Origin: CAYLRY01 sp964386535
GTDB taxonomy: Bacteria > Chloroflexota > Dehalococcoidia > Dehalococcoidales > UBA3254
NCBI GenBank assembly: GCA_964386535.1
Contig: CAYLRY010000012.1
Location: forward strand, 1-64,000
Reading direction: 5' to 3'
Length of the DNA: 64,000 nt
The notes under the pieces were generated by a model. The model did no database searches, was not told where the DNA came from, and saw only the letters and a program-made list of their open reading frames with translations. Below, piece by piece: positions 7,250 through 15,117 of the stretch. Both the position numbers and the translations under genes were made by a program. Every line of letters begins with the position of its first letter. The first letter of the stretch is position 1.

Positions 7250-9892
7250 ATGGCCAAAGAAAAAATTGAAATTATTAAGGAAGACAAGTGGTATGATACC
7301 TGCTGTGGAATGTGTTATGCCAGTTGCCCCATCAGAGTGCGTACCATCAACGGCATTCCGGTGAAAATAGAAGGCCAACCCCGTGCCTCTACCAGTAAGG
7401 GCTCTGTCTGCGGTAAGTCCGTCGGGTCATTGACTGTGGCTTCCGATCCGAATCGCCTTACCAAACCAGTAAAGCGAACCAATCCGGTTAAAGGCATCGG
7501 CGTTGATCCCAAGTGGCAGGAGATTTCATGGGAGGAAGCCTTAACCACCATTGCCGATAAAGTACGGGAAATCTATAAAACAGACGGACGGCAGTTTAAA
7601 ATCAACGTCATGCCATCACAGGGGACCTATAACCACCCGCCCATCTGGGCCATGGTCAGCGCCCTCGGCTGTACAAATGAATCGGCCGGCGCCGGAGGCA
7701 TGCTGTGCGGCAACGCCGCCCACTTCGTAGCCGGGCTGACTCACGGTTCCTGGTCCCATACGGCGGACCTGGAACGCTGTAACTATTTGATACATTTCGG
7801 TGCCAGCAAGGGGCATGCCGCAGGACACAGTTCCAACCAGATGATGCGCAGTATGGCGGATGCACGTGCCCGTGGGATGAAGCAGGTCGTCTTCGATCCA
7901 ATGTGCAGCTTTCCCGGCGCCAAGGCAACCAGGTGGGTGCCTATTATACCGGGAACAGACGTGGCCGTTATCCTGTCAATGTTGAATGTTATATTGAATG
8001 AGCTAAAAACCTGGGATGATGTTTATATCAAGACCAAGACCAATGCACCATACCTTATCGGCCCGGACAGGCATTATATCCGGGACCCAAAAACGCAAAA
8101 ACCGCTGGTTTGGGATGCTAAAGAGGGCAAGGCCAAGACCTGGGACGATGCTACGATTAAAGAGTTTGCCATTGAAGGCAAGTACGATGTCAATGGTATT
8201 AAAGCCGTTCCCGCCTTCCAGTTACTCCGGGAACATGTCAAGACCTATACCCCGGAGATGGCTTCCAAATTGAGCGATGTGCCGGTAGATGTTATTCGAA
8301 CCGTAGCAAAAGAGTTTGTTACCGAGGCCAGGATAGGTAGCACCATTAATATACAGGGTAAGGTATATCCTTACAGGCCGGCCGCAGCTATTACCTTCAG
8401 CGGATTGAATAATCACAGGAATGCGTTTAACAGCGTAGCCGCCTTGCATATGCTTAATATGGTCATCGGCGCTATGGATGTGCCCGGCGGTTGTATGGGC
8501 TGGCCTACCCGCTGCTTTGGCTATGAAGAAACCGGACGGCCGGACCTTAAAGTCAACGCTGACCCGATAGAGGGGATGCTTCTGGCAGGCTGGTGGTGGG
8601 GAGAGACCTCACGCGGCAAGAATCCGCGCCACCGGATGTGGCCCATAGATATGCCTACAACTCCGGAGGTCTCGCTTGGCATCAAAAAAATCTGGAGCTG
8701 GGTAAACGATTCTCCGTTCTACTTCTCATCCGACCGCGATGAAATACATGAGAAGTTAGGACCGGACTATAAAGAAGCCAAAGCCTGGATGAGCTGGGGT
8801 AACAACATGATTATGTCCGGAGGCAACCTGACCAATATGGAAGATACATTAAAAAGAATACCCTTCTTCTTCACTTTTGACCTTTATCTAACTGAAATAA
8901 CCGAATTCTGTGACATCGTTCTCCCGGACTGCAGCTACCTGGAATCTTTATGCGCCGATCAGAATTTACAGACCGGTTTCTGCGGCCCGGTGGGAATGAA
9001 TGACTGGTCGTTTTTCTTCCGGCAGCCGGTATGCCCGCCTCTGGGAGAAAGCAGACCTATGCCGGACGTCCTCCTAGACATTGCCTGGAGAGTGGGACCG
9101 GATTTCTATGCTAAATTTATAGACGCCTTTAACAAATTCTGGGGTCTGGAAGGCAAGGCAGAACTTGACCTTAAGAAAAAATACACCTATGCAGAAGTCA
9201 GCGACAATGTTTTAAAGAACTACTTTGGCGAAAAGCATGACCTGGAATGGTTCAAGAAAAACGGCGGGATTACCTGGCCCAAACATCCGGATGAGGTTTT
9301 CTGGCGTTACGATATCCCCGCCAGGGTGCCAGTATATTGGGAATTCATCTTGACTATGGGTGAAAAAGCCAAAGCCATCTGCGAGCCGAGGGGAGTACAT
9401 ATGCAATGGGAGCAGTTCACCCCGCTGCCTTCATATTTTCCCATCAAAGCCCACGAGGTCACCGACCCGCAATATGATATGTATACCCTGATTTTCCGGG
9501 ATACCCTGCACACCGGTAGCAGCACTCAAATGCACCCCGAAATTGATGCTATGTCTGACATGAACAATTACAGCTATTACATCAATATCAATGAAGACAC
9601 GGCCAGGGAAAAGGGCATTAAAAACGGGCAGATAATATGGGTGGAAACAGACAGAGGAAGGAAAATCAAGGGACCGGTTTCGCTACATAAAGCCATCCAC
9701 CCTAAAATAGTAGCAGTGGCAGGTATAAACGGGCACTGGTCCAAATATCTTAAGATAGGCAGAGGTAAAGGTGTATACTTCAACGACCTGCTGGAGATAG
9801 ATAAAGACCATGTAGATCCGGTCAGCCTGAGTGCTGATTCCTGCGTGAAAGTGAAAATCTACCCTGCCAAGGAGGACGAAAAACATGCCTAG
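7250..9892 (+). CDS. molybdopterin oxidoreductase catalytic subunit, complex 1
   Basis: 880 residues of the DMSO-reductase superfamily. Cys19, Cys22, Cys26 and Cys54 (Cx2Cx3Cx27C) bind an N-terminal [4Fe-4S] cluster. Cys153 in GGMLCGNAAH lies where the molybdenum ligand is expected. The C-terminal pterin domain is intact (HTGSSTQMHPEI, DPVSLSADSCVKV). There is no twin-arginine signal, so the active site should face the cytoplasm, unlike PsrA/PhsA. A good GGAGT site precedes the ATG. It overlaps the Fe-S subunit gene by 8 bases. Size, partners and cytoplasmic orientation resemble phenylacetyl-CoA:acceptor oxidoreductase (PadB), and the nearby benzoyl-CoA reductase genes support an aryl-CoA substrate (inference). 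A generic respiratory reductase is the main alternative. By eye it is about three-quarters identical to the subunit at 23500. Confidence 0.85.
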   Translation: MAKEKIEIIKEDKWYDTCCGMCYASCPIRVRTINGIPVKIEGQPRASTSKGSVCGKSVGSLTVASDPNRLTKPVKRTNPVKGIGVDPKWQEISWEEALTTIADKVREIYKTDGRQFKINVMPSQGTYNHPPIWAMVSALGCTNESAGAGGMLCGNAAHFVAGLTHGSWSHTADLERCNYLIHFGASKGHAAGHSSNQMMRSMADARARGMKQVVFDPMCSFPGAKATRWVPIIPGTDVAVILSMLNVILNELKTWDDVYIKTKTNAPYLIGPDRHYIRDPKTQKPLVWDAKEGKAKTWDDATIKEFAIEGKYDVNGIKAVPAFQLLREHVKTYTPEMASKLSDVPVDVIRTVAKEFVTEARIGSTINIQGKVYPYRPAAAITFSGLNNHRNAFNSVAALHMLNMVIGAMDVPGGCMGWPTRCFGYEETGRPDLKVNADPIEGMLLAGWWWGETSRGKNPRHRMWPIDMPTTPEVSLGIKKIWSWVNDSPFYFSSDRDEIHEKLGPDYKEAKAWMSWGNNMIMSGGNLTNMEDTLKRIPFFFTFDLYLTEITEFCDIVLPDCSYLESLCADQNLQTGFCGPVGMNDWSFFFRQPVCPPLGESRPMPDVLLDIAWRVGPDFYAKFIDAFNKFWGLEGKAELDLKKKYTYAEVSDNVLKNYFGEKHDLEWFKKNGGITWPKHPDEVFWRYDIPARVPVYWEFILTMGEKAKAICEPRGVHMQWEQFTPLPSYFPIKAHEVTDPQYDMYTLIFRDTLHTGSSTQMHPEIDAMSDMNNYSYYININEDTAREKGIKNGQIIWVETDRGRKIKGPVSLHKAIHPKIVAVAGINGHWSKYLKIGRGKGVYFNDLLEIDKDHVDPVSLSADSCVKVKIYPAKEDEKHA

Positions 9893-10535
9893 ATGGGGAA
9901 TGGTTATCGATTTAAAACGCTGTATTGGCTGCTACTCCTGTTCCATCGCCTGCCGCCAGGAACATTTTGTACCCCGCGGCATCTATTTCAACCGTGTACT
10001 GGTTACCGAGACCGGCAAGTATCCCACAGTTAAAAAGATCATCATGCCCGTCCAGTGCAACCACTGCCAGGACCCCGCCTGTGTCAAGGTCTGCCCTACC
10101 GGAGCTACCTTCCAGCGAGAGGACGGTCTGGTACTGGTGGATGCTGATAAGTGCATCGGCTGCCATTACTGCGCCGTGGCTTGCCCCTACCAGCAACGCA
10201 CTCCTTATGATAATCCTAAGTCCGAGTACTTCCCTGGCCAGGGCTTAACACCCTTCGAGAAGCTAGGCAAACAGCTCTTTCCCTACCAGAAAGGCACTAT
10301 CTTAAAATGCACCTTCTGTGTAGAAAGACTGGATGAGGGCTTGAAAAACGGACTCAAACCCGGCGTCGATCGCGAAGCCACCCCGGCCTGCGTCATCACC
10401 TGCCCTACCAGGTCAAGGGTCTTCGGTGATCTGGACGACCCCGTGAGTGAGGTTTCCCGCCTTATTTATGAAAAGAAAGCTCAGCCCATACATCCTGAGT
10501 TCGGTACTGAACCCTCTATTTATTACAACGAATAA
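9885..10535 (+). CDS. four-cluster ferredoxin-like electron transfer subunit, complex 1
   Basis: 216 residues of the DmsB/PsrB type. Four cysteine groups are visible: CIGCYSCSIAC near the start, CNHCQDPACVKVCP, CIGCHYCAVACP, and CTFC pairing with ACVITCP, enough for four [4Fe-4S] clusters. It links the molybdenum subunit to the membrane subunit. There is no signal peptide. The start overlaps the catalytic gene (ATG inside its last codons). The protein is identical residue for residue to the one at 26132-26782, and I find no base difference either. The complex-1 copy is followed by a 149-base gap before the membrane subunit gene, against 25 bases in the other cluster. Confidence 0.92.
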   Translation: MPRWGMVIDLKRCIGCYSCSIACRQEHFVPRGIYFNRVLVTETGKYPTVKKIIMPVQCNHCQDPACVKVCPTGATFQREDGLVLVDADKCIGCHYCAVACPYQQRTPYDNPKSEYFPGQGLTPFEKLGKQLFPYQKGTILKCTFCVERLDEGLKNGLKPGVDREATPACVITCPTRSRVFGDLDDPVSEVSRLIYEKKAQPIHPEFGTEPSIYYNE

Positions 10536-10684
10536 TGCATAAGGCTCCTTTATAAAAATATTATGCGTGGTCGATAAAATATATAGTGTGGTCGGGATAT
10601 TGAAATTTGGGTTTTCGAATTTGTTTGGAGTTTAAAATTTAGAGTTTCGAGTTTCCGGCTTGTCCGGATTATGGAGGTCTTAGT

Positions 10685-11569
10685 ATGCAAATTCAACCCT
10701 GGGAATTCGGTGTTAAAGCCGCTCCTGCACGCGAATGGTCCGAAGGCTCCGGCTCTCTGATTGCTGTCGCCATGTTCCTCGGCGGCGTGGCCGGCGGTAC
10801 CTACCTGGTCTCTTTATACTTTAATAATATCTGGGGTATGCTGGTCGGTTGGATCCTGGCTATGGGCATGGGTCTCTTCGATATGGCACACCTCAGCCAG
10901 CCTGCTCGAGTTTGGAGAATTGCCTTCAGGGCCAATTCTTCCTGGATCTCCCGCGGTTTTGTCTTCGTCATCCTGTTCATCGGCGCTGCCGGACTCCAAC
11001 TGCTCATTCACCTGCTTACCGGAGATGCTGCCAATAATCCCGGAGCTGCTGAACTCTTTTTCCGTGTGGTGGCCGGCATCCTGGGTTTCGGGGTGGTCAT
11101 TTACAGCGGTTTCGTGGTGGGCTTCGTTCATGGCATTAAATTCTGGAACTCTGCCATGCTCCCTATCCTGGTGGTGGCCGGAGGACTGACAGCCGGTTCC
11201 GCTATTGTCATGGCCGCAGCTTCCTATATGACTGCGGTCTCCAATTTCGATACCCTGCTGATGTTCTTCCGTTTTATCCTGGTCTTTTATGCCCTCACCA
11301 TCTTTATCCACCTCTGGGTCTCTACCTACAGCAGCCCGGAGGCCAAAGAATCAGCCATGCTACTGCTGAAAGGCAATATGTCAGCTCTCTTCTGGATACT
11401 GATTATTCTGTTGGGCATCCTGGTTCCCTTTGTCCTTGATTTCGTTTCTGATAGCCAGTCTTCAGCTTTATTAACTGTGTCCGCAGTTCTGGTACTGCTC
11501 GGTAACCTGGCCCTCAGATACAGCATCATTAAGGCCGGCAGGTATTCACCCATTGTTTTAACAAGCTAA
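10685..11569 (+). CDS. NrfD/PsrC-like membrane subunit, complex 1
   Basis: 294 residues, hydrophobic throughout with about eight membrane helices (for example IAVAMFLGGVAGGTYLVSLYF and ALFWILIILLGILVPFVL). This family carries electrons between the Fe-S subunit and the quinone pool and anchors the complex. GGAGGTCTT lies just upstream of the ATG. The protein differs from its copy at 26808-27692 at three residues only (Ser24 to Ala, one Val to Ile, and Thr293 to Ala). Most of the gene is identical in DNA too. Confidence 0.9.
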   Translation: MQIQPWEFGVKAAPAREWSEGSGSLIAVAMFLGGVAGGTYLVSLYFNNIWGMLVGWILAMGMGLFDMAHLSQPARVWRIAFRANSSWISRGFVFVILFIGAAGLQLLIHLLTGDAANNPGAAELFFRVVAGILGFGVVIYSGFVVGFVHGIKFWNSAMLPILVVAGGLTAGSAIVMAAASYMTAVSNFDTLLMFFRFILVFYALTIFIHLWVSTYSSPEAKESAMLLLKGNMSALFWILIILLGILVPFVLDFVSDSQSSALLTVSAVLVLLGNLALRYSIIKAGRYSPIVLTS

Positions 11570-11588
11570 CAACGCTTCCAGTGTTTGT

Positions 11589-11625
11589 CCGGCAAGCACC
11601 TCGCGAGATACTTGCCGGTTTATTT
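11589..11625 (+). terminator. terminator after complex 1
   Basis: CCGGCAAG and CTTGCCGG form an 8-bp GC-rich stem around a 14-base loop, followed by TTTATTT. It ends the complex 1 transcript. Confidence 0.65.
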
Positions 11626-11659
11626 AAGAATACCTGAAAATAATAAGAAATAAACGGTG

Positions 11660-12070
11660 ATGGAAATTATCGTTGACAGTAATAACACTATCCCCATGTA
11701 TAAACAAATTGTACTTCAGGTAAAACAGCTTATCGCCAATAATCAATTTCAACCTGGATACAAAATGCCATCTGTCAGGGCTTTAGCCGCCAAATTAAAA
11801 ATAAATCCGGCTACGGTTGACCGTGCATATCAACAGTTAGCGTCGGTAGGTATATTACTAACCGGACGGCGAAAAGGCACAATTGTCACAGGGGAAAAAG
11901 GACGGACCCCAGACTTGCCTGTATCACAAAGCAGGCTTTATGAACTGGTTAATGTGATGATATCGGATTCATTGATTAAGTTACATTTTTCTTTCTGCCA
12001 TGATTTCCCCGGTATCTCTATTAATCATCTCTCAGGTATAATTTTTGAAAAAAATGTGGGAGAATTATAG
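11660..12070 (+). CDS. GntR-family regulator, short YtrA type
   Basis: 136 residues from ATG 11660 (a GTG three bases earlier is possible; neither has a clear ribosome site). The winged helix contains IPMYKQIVLQVKQLI and KMPSVRALAAKLKINPATVDRAYQQL, followed by a short tail with no known ligand domain. Its stop codon touches the ATG of the next gene, so it is co-transcribed with the C_GCAxxG_C_C and XdhC genes and probably controls them. It is paralogous to the regulator at 6296-6694, and the two bracket complex 1. Confidence 0.82.
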   Translation: MEIIVDSNNTIPMYKQIVLQVKQLIANNQFQPGYKMPSVRALAAKLKINPATVDRAYQQLASVGILLTGRRKGTIVTGEKGRTPDLPVSQSRLYELVNVMISDSLIKLHFSFCHDFPGISINHLSGIIFEKNVGEL

Positions 12071-12529
12071 ATGGCTGAACATCACGTCCGCATGATGCAA
12101 CTGGCGGAAAAAGGCTACTACTGCAGTCAGATATTGATTATCATGGGACTTGAAGCAGGGGGCAAAACAAATCCCGGTCTGGTACGGGCTATGGATGGTC
12201 TGAATGGAGGTTGTGAAGAGGGTAGCTGCACATGCGGCTCTCTTACCGGTGGCTGTTGTTTGCTGGCTTTTTTTGCAGGTAAAGGTGGCAGCACAGAAAA
12301 ACGAAATGATAATTACCACAAAATGATGACGGAACTGGTACGCTGGTTCTGGAAAACCTATGGTTTCCGCTTCGGTGGAATCGATTGCATGGCGATAACT
12401 TCGGGTGACGGACCTGAACCTGTCAAGCAGCGCTGCTGGGCAATTATGGAAAATGTTTACGCTAAAGTGATAGAAATTCTGGAAACCAACAATGTTTTTT
12501 CGGAATATGAAAACAGCTACGCCTCCTGA
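12071..12529 (+). CDS. C_GCAxxG_C_C family redox protein (DVU_1555-like)
   Basis: 152 residues, rich in cysteine. Cysteines stand in YYCSQ, GGCEEGSCTCGSLTGGCCLL, DCMAI and QRCWA; the EEGSCTCGSLTGGC block takes the place of the GCAxxG core. Relatives in sulfate reducers lie beside Mop-type molybdenum enzymes and XdhC, and the same neighbour is present here. The activity of this group is unknown; a redox or sulfur-carrier role in molybdenum enzyme maturation is inference from context. It follows the GntR gene directly (TAG then ATG). Confidence 0.72.
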   Translation: MAEHHVRMMQLAEKGYYCSQILIIMGLEAGGKTNPGLVRAMDGLNGGCEEGSCTCGSLTGGCCLLAFFAGKGGSTEKRNDNYHKMMTELVRWFWKTYGFRFGGIDCMAITSGDGPEPVKQRCWAIMENVYAKVIEILETNNVFSEYENSYAS

Positions 12530-12555
12530 CAAATTATTTATGCGGAGAAGATTTG

Positions 12556-13620
12556 ATGAACGAATATGAATATCTGGCCGGAATCATCTGTGAACAACTT
12601 GAAAAAAACTCACCCGTGGTTGTGGCCTCCATCATCAACCTGGAAGGATCTACTCCCAGACACAGCGGCGTTAAAATGGCCGTTGACATTGATGGAAGAA
12701 GCTATGGAACCATTGGTGGTAGCTTGCTGGAAGCTGCCGCTATCAACAACTCCCGCATAGTACTGTCAACCGGTGTATCCAGATTCATGCATTTTAATCT
12801 TAATAATAATAGCGTATTCTCCAATGGTATGATTTGCGGAGGTCAGGCTGATATACTGCTGGAATATATTCCTGTAACTCCGGCCAACCAGGAGTTTTTC
12901 CGGATCTGGCAAAAAGCCGTTAAGGGTAGTTCCGATTTTTTTTATCTTACTCAATTCCAACGGTCCAGCGATAGCGTCAGGATTATCGGCCATGGCCTTA
13001 TGGTTAAAGGAGGCAGGGTAACCGGCAACTGCATCCTGACCGGGGCAGAAATCGAGACTGTTAAAGAAGAATTACACAACATCTCCACTACTTCAATCCT
13101 GACATTAACCGACAGCTTTCTGATAGTAGACCTCATGCATAAACAAAAGACCGTTTTTTGTTTCGGCGCCGGGCATGTGGCTGTGCCCACTGCTCATATC
13201 GCCTCCCTGGCAGGTTTCCGCGTAGTGGTGATAGATGATCGCGCTGAGTTCGCCAACACCGTCCGTTTCCCAGACGCCGCGGATATCCACGTTATTCAGG
13301 AATTTGATAAAGCCATGGAAGGTCTGGAGATCGACTCGGACTCTTTCATCATTATCTTAACCCGGGGTCACCAGTATGACCGGACGGTACTGGAGCAGGC
13401 GTTAAAAACAAAGGCTGCGTATATAGGCATGATCAGCAGTAAAAAGAAGCGGGATTCCATATACAACGCTTTGATGGAAACAGGTGTTAAAAAAGAAACC
13501 CTGGAACAGGTACACTCCCCTATCGGACTTTCTATCGGGGCGGAAACACCTGAAGAAATCGCGGTCAGCATCGTTGCTGAATTGATCAAAGAAAAGGAGA
13601 GGCTGAAGACAAACTTTTAA
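12556..13620 (+). CDS. xdhC: XdhC/CoxI family molybdenum cofactor maturation protein
   Basis: 354 residues. The N-terminal XdhC_CoxI domain is marked by VASIINLEGSTPRHSGVKMAV and YGTIGGSLLEA, and the C-terminal Rossmann-type XdhC_C domain by VFCFGAGHVAVPTAHIASLAGFRVVVIDDR and IGMISSKKKR. The family holds freshly sulfurated molybdenum cofactor and inserts it into xanthine-dehydrogenase-type enzymes. Its most likely client here is the Mop-like enzyme at 3407-6076, encoded 6.5 kb away, with the cysteine desulfurase as sulfur source (inference). The ATG at 12556 is preferred to the TTG at 12553 because GGAGA lies at a better distance. Confidence 0.88.
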   Translation: MNEYEYLAGIICEQLEKNSPVVVASIINLEGSTPRHSGVKMAVDIDGRSYGTIGGSLLEAAAINNSRIVLSTGVSRFMHFNLNNNSVFSNGMICGGQADILLEYIPVTPANQEFFRIWQKAVKGSSDFFYLTQFQRSSDSVRIIGHGLMVKGGRVTGNCILTGAEIETVKEELHNISTTSILTLTDSFLIVDLMHKQKTVFCFGAGHVAVPTAHIASLAGFRVVVIDDRAEFANTVRFPDAADIHVIQEFDKAMEGLEIDSDSFIIILTRGHQYDRTVLEQALKTKAAYIGMISSKKKRDSIYNALMETGVKKETLEQVHSPIGLSIGAETPEEIAVSIVAELIKEKERLKTNF

Positions 13621-13666
13621 TTGACAGCCGTTGCTATTGAGAATATACTTCAGGCATCAGCCTGAT

Positions 13667-13696
13667 TTGACATCAATATATCGCTCGTGATATAAA
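13667..13696 (+). promoter_or_regulatory. promoter and candidate operator for the benzoyl-CoA reductase operon
   Basis: TTGACA at 13667-13672, an 18-base spacer and TATAAA at 13691-13696. An inverted repeat TATATC-N6-GATATA (13677-13694) overlaps the -10 box, and its half-site spacing is that of Crp/Fnr operators. A near copy (TATATC-N6-GATCTA) lies at 23387-23404, upstream of complex 2. The Crp/Fnr gene at 18423 is a natural candidate to bind it (inference). Confidence 0.5.
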
Positions 13697-13856
13697 TATA
13701 GCTGACAGCCGTAGAAATCAGGCTCTTGTTCTGATCAGTTAATAAATCCGTAATTGAAGAAATTGAGATCATATTACCCTATTTATATTGATTCTGGTTA
13801 GTTAAGTCCTTTAGTGATAAAGCTGGTATAGTTAGCAGCAGATGGAGGTTAAACAC

Positions 13857-14972
13857 ATGGAAAGATTTGGGAAAATACTGGAGAACCGCCATGAATACGC
13901 CAGATCCTGGAAAGCCAGGACAGGCGGTAAAGTAATTGGATACTATGAGCCATATATGCCCGAAGAAGTAGTCTATGCGGCGGGACTCCTGCCGGTGCGG
14001 CTGCTGGGAAGGCATGAACCGGATGACGTAACTGACCGCCAGATGTATGCCAACTGCCAGTGCAGCCGGGACATTCTCAATCAGTTCGTCAAAGGCAGAT
14101 ATGATTATATAGATGGTCTGATAAACGCGGAGGGTTGTCAGTGGCTCCTCAATGCTTTTCAGACCACTCTGAATAATAATCCCACCCTTTTCAACCATTA
14201 TGTATTTGTGCCTGATTATGTAGACGGACACAGTTCCAAGCTGGTCATGCATTCTGAGTTAAAAGTCTTCAAAGCTGCCCTGGAAAAATACACGGGCAAA
14301 GCCATCACCGATGCCGATCTGGACCACGCCATCGAGGTTTATAATACCAACCGCCGCCTGATGCGGCAGATCTACGAACTAAGAAGAGCAGACAACCCCA
14401 TAGTCTCCGGCTCTGAAGCCATGGAGATGGTGCTGGCCAGCCAGATCATGGACAAAGAGGAACACAATAGATTGCTTCGGGAAGTGATCAGGAAACTGGA
14501 AACGGGGCCTAATAAAACTTATCCCGGTCCCCGTCTGATGATCATCGGCAGTGAGACCTCGGATGCCGGTCTGGAAAAACTGATAGAGTCACTGGGCGCC
14601 AACGTAGTTATAGATGAAATTTGCACAGGAAGTTGTTATTTTTGGAATGAGGTCATACCTCAGAAAGACCGCTTGATGGCCATTTCTCTACGATATCTAG
14701 GACGGCCTCACTGCGCCCTGAAAGACAACAACTGGCGGCGCCGTCCGGCGCATATTTACCAGCTTTTTGAAGATTACTGCGCCCAGGGCGTCATCATTGA
14801 AAAGCAGATCTATTGCCATCCTCATGGCACGGATAATCCCCACATGTGGACTATTTTGAGAGAAAGAAATATTCCTTTCCATTACATGGAGCGAGATACC
14901 ATGGCGGATGAAGAGGCCCGCACACGGATAGAAGCTTTTATTGATATGATCAGACCAATCAGGATTGCATAA
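13857..14972 (+). CDS. bzdN: benzoyl-CoA reductase subunit, BcrC/BzdN-like
   Basis: 371 residues of the 2-hydroxyglutaryl-CoA dehydratase D-component superfamily, which binds substrate and a [4Fe-4S] cluster. The family opening is seen in VIGYYEPYMPEEVVYAAGLLPV, and conserved cysteines in NCQCSRD, EGCQW, CTGSCYFW and KQIYCHPH. The ATG at 13857 follows GGAGG by seven bases; an ATG 15 bases earlier overlaps that site. The length and its place as first of four genes (about 380, 440, 260 and 290 residues) match bzdNOPQ of Azoarcus. Two different ATPase subunits follow, which favours benzoyl-CoA reductase over a 2-hydroxyacyl-CoA dehydratase, which uses one. The aryl-CoA substrate is not proven. 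Confidence 0.72.
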   Translation: MERFGKILENRHEYARSWKARTGGKVIGYYEPYMPEEVVYAAGLLPVRLLGRHEPDDVTDRQMYANCQCSRDILNQFVKGRYDYIDGLINAEGCQWLLNAFQTTLNNNPTLFNHYVFVPDYVDGHSSKLVMHSELKVFKAALEKYTGKAITDADLDHAIEVYNTNRRLMRQIYELRRADNPIVSGSEAMEMVLASQIMDKEEHNRLLREVIRKLETGPNKTYPGPRLMIIGSETSDAGLEKLIESLGANVVIDEICTGSCYFWNEVIPQKDRLMAISLRYLGRPHCALKDNNWRRRPAHIYQLFEDYCAQGVIIEKQIYCHPHGTDNPHMWTILRERNIPFHYMERDTMADEEARTRIEAFIDMIRPIRIA

Positions 14973-15117
14973 AAGTTAAAAAAGAAAAAATCTCTAATAT
15001 CTTATCTCAAAATCCTGAAAATTGTTGAAATAAAAATACTGATATTTAAGTTCATTAATCTGGGTTTACTTAGAGATTGGAGTTTAGGGTTTAGAGATTC
15101 ATTTTCAGGAGGCTAAA

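Noticed and set aside
10814..11311. 165-codon minus-strand frame within the membrane subunit gene (also at 26937-27434)
   Set aside because: It is antisense to a clear NrfD-like gene, is repeated only because that gene is duplicated, and has low-complexity, hydrophilic mirror composition.
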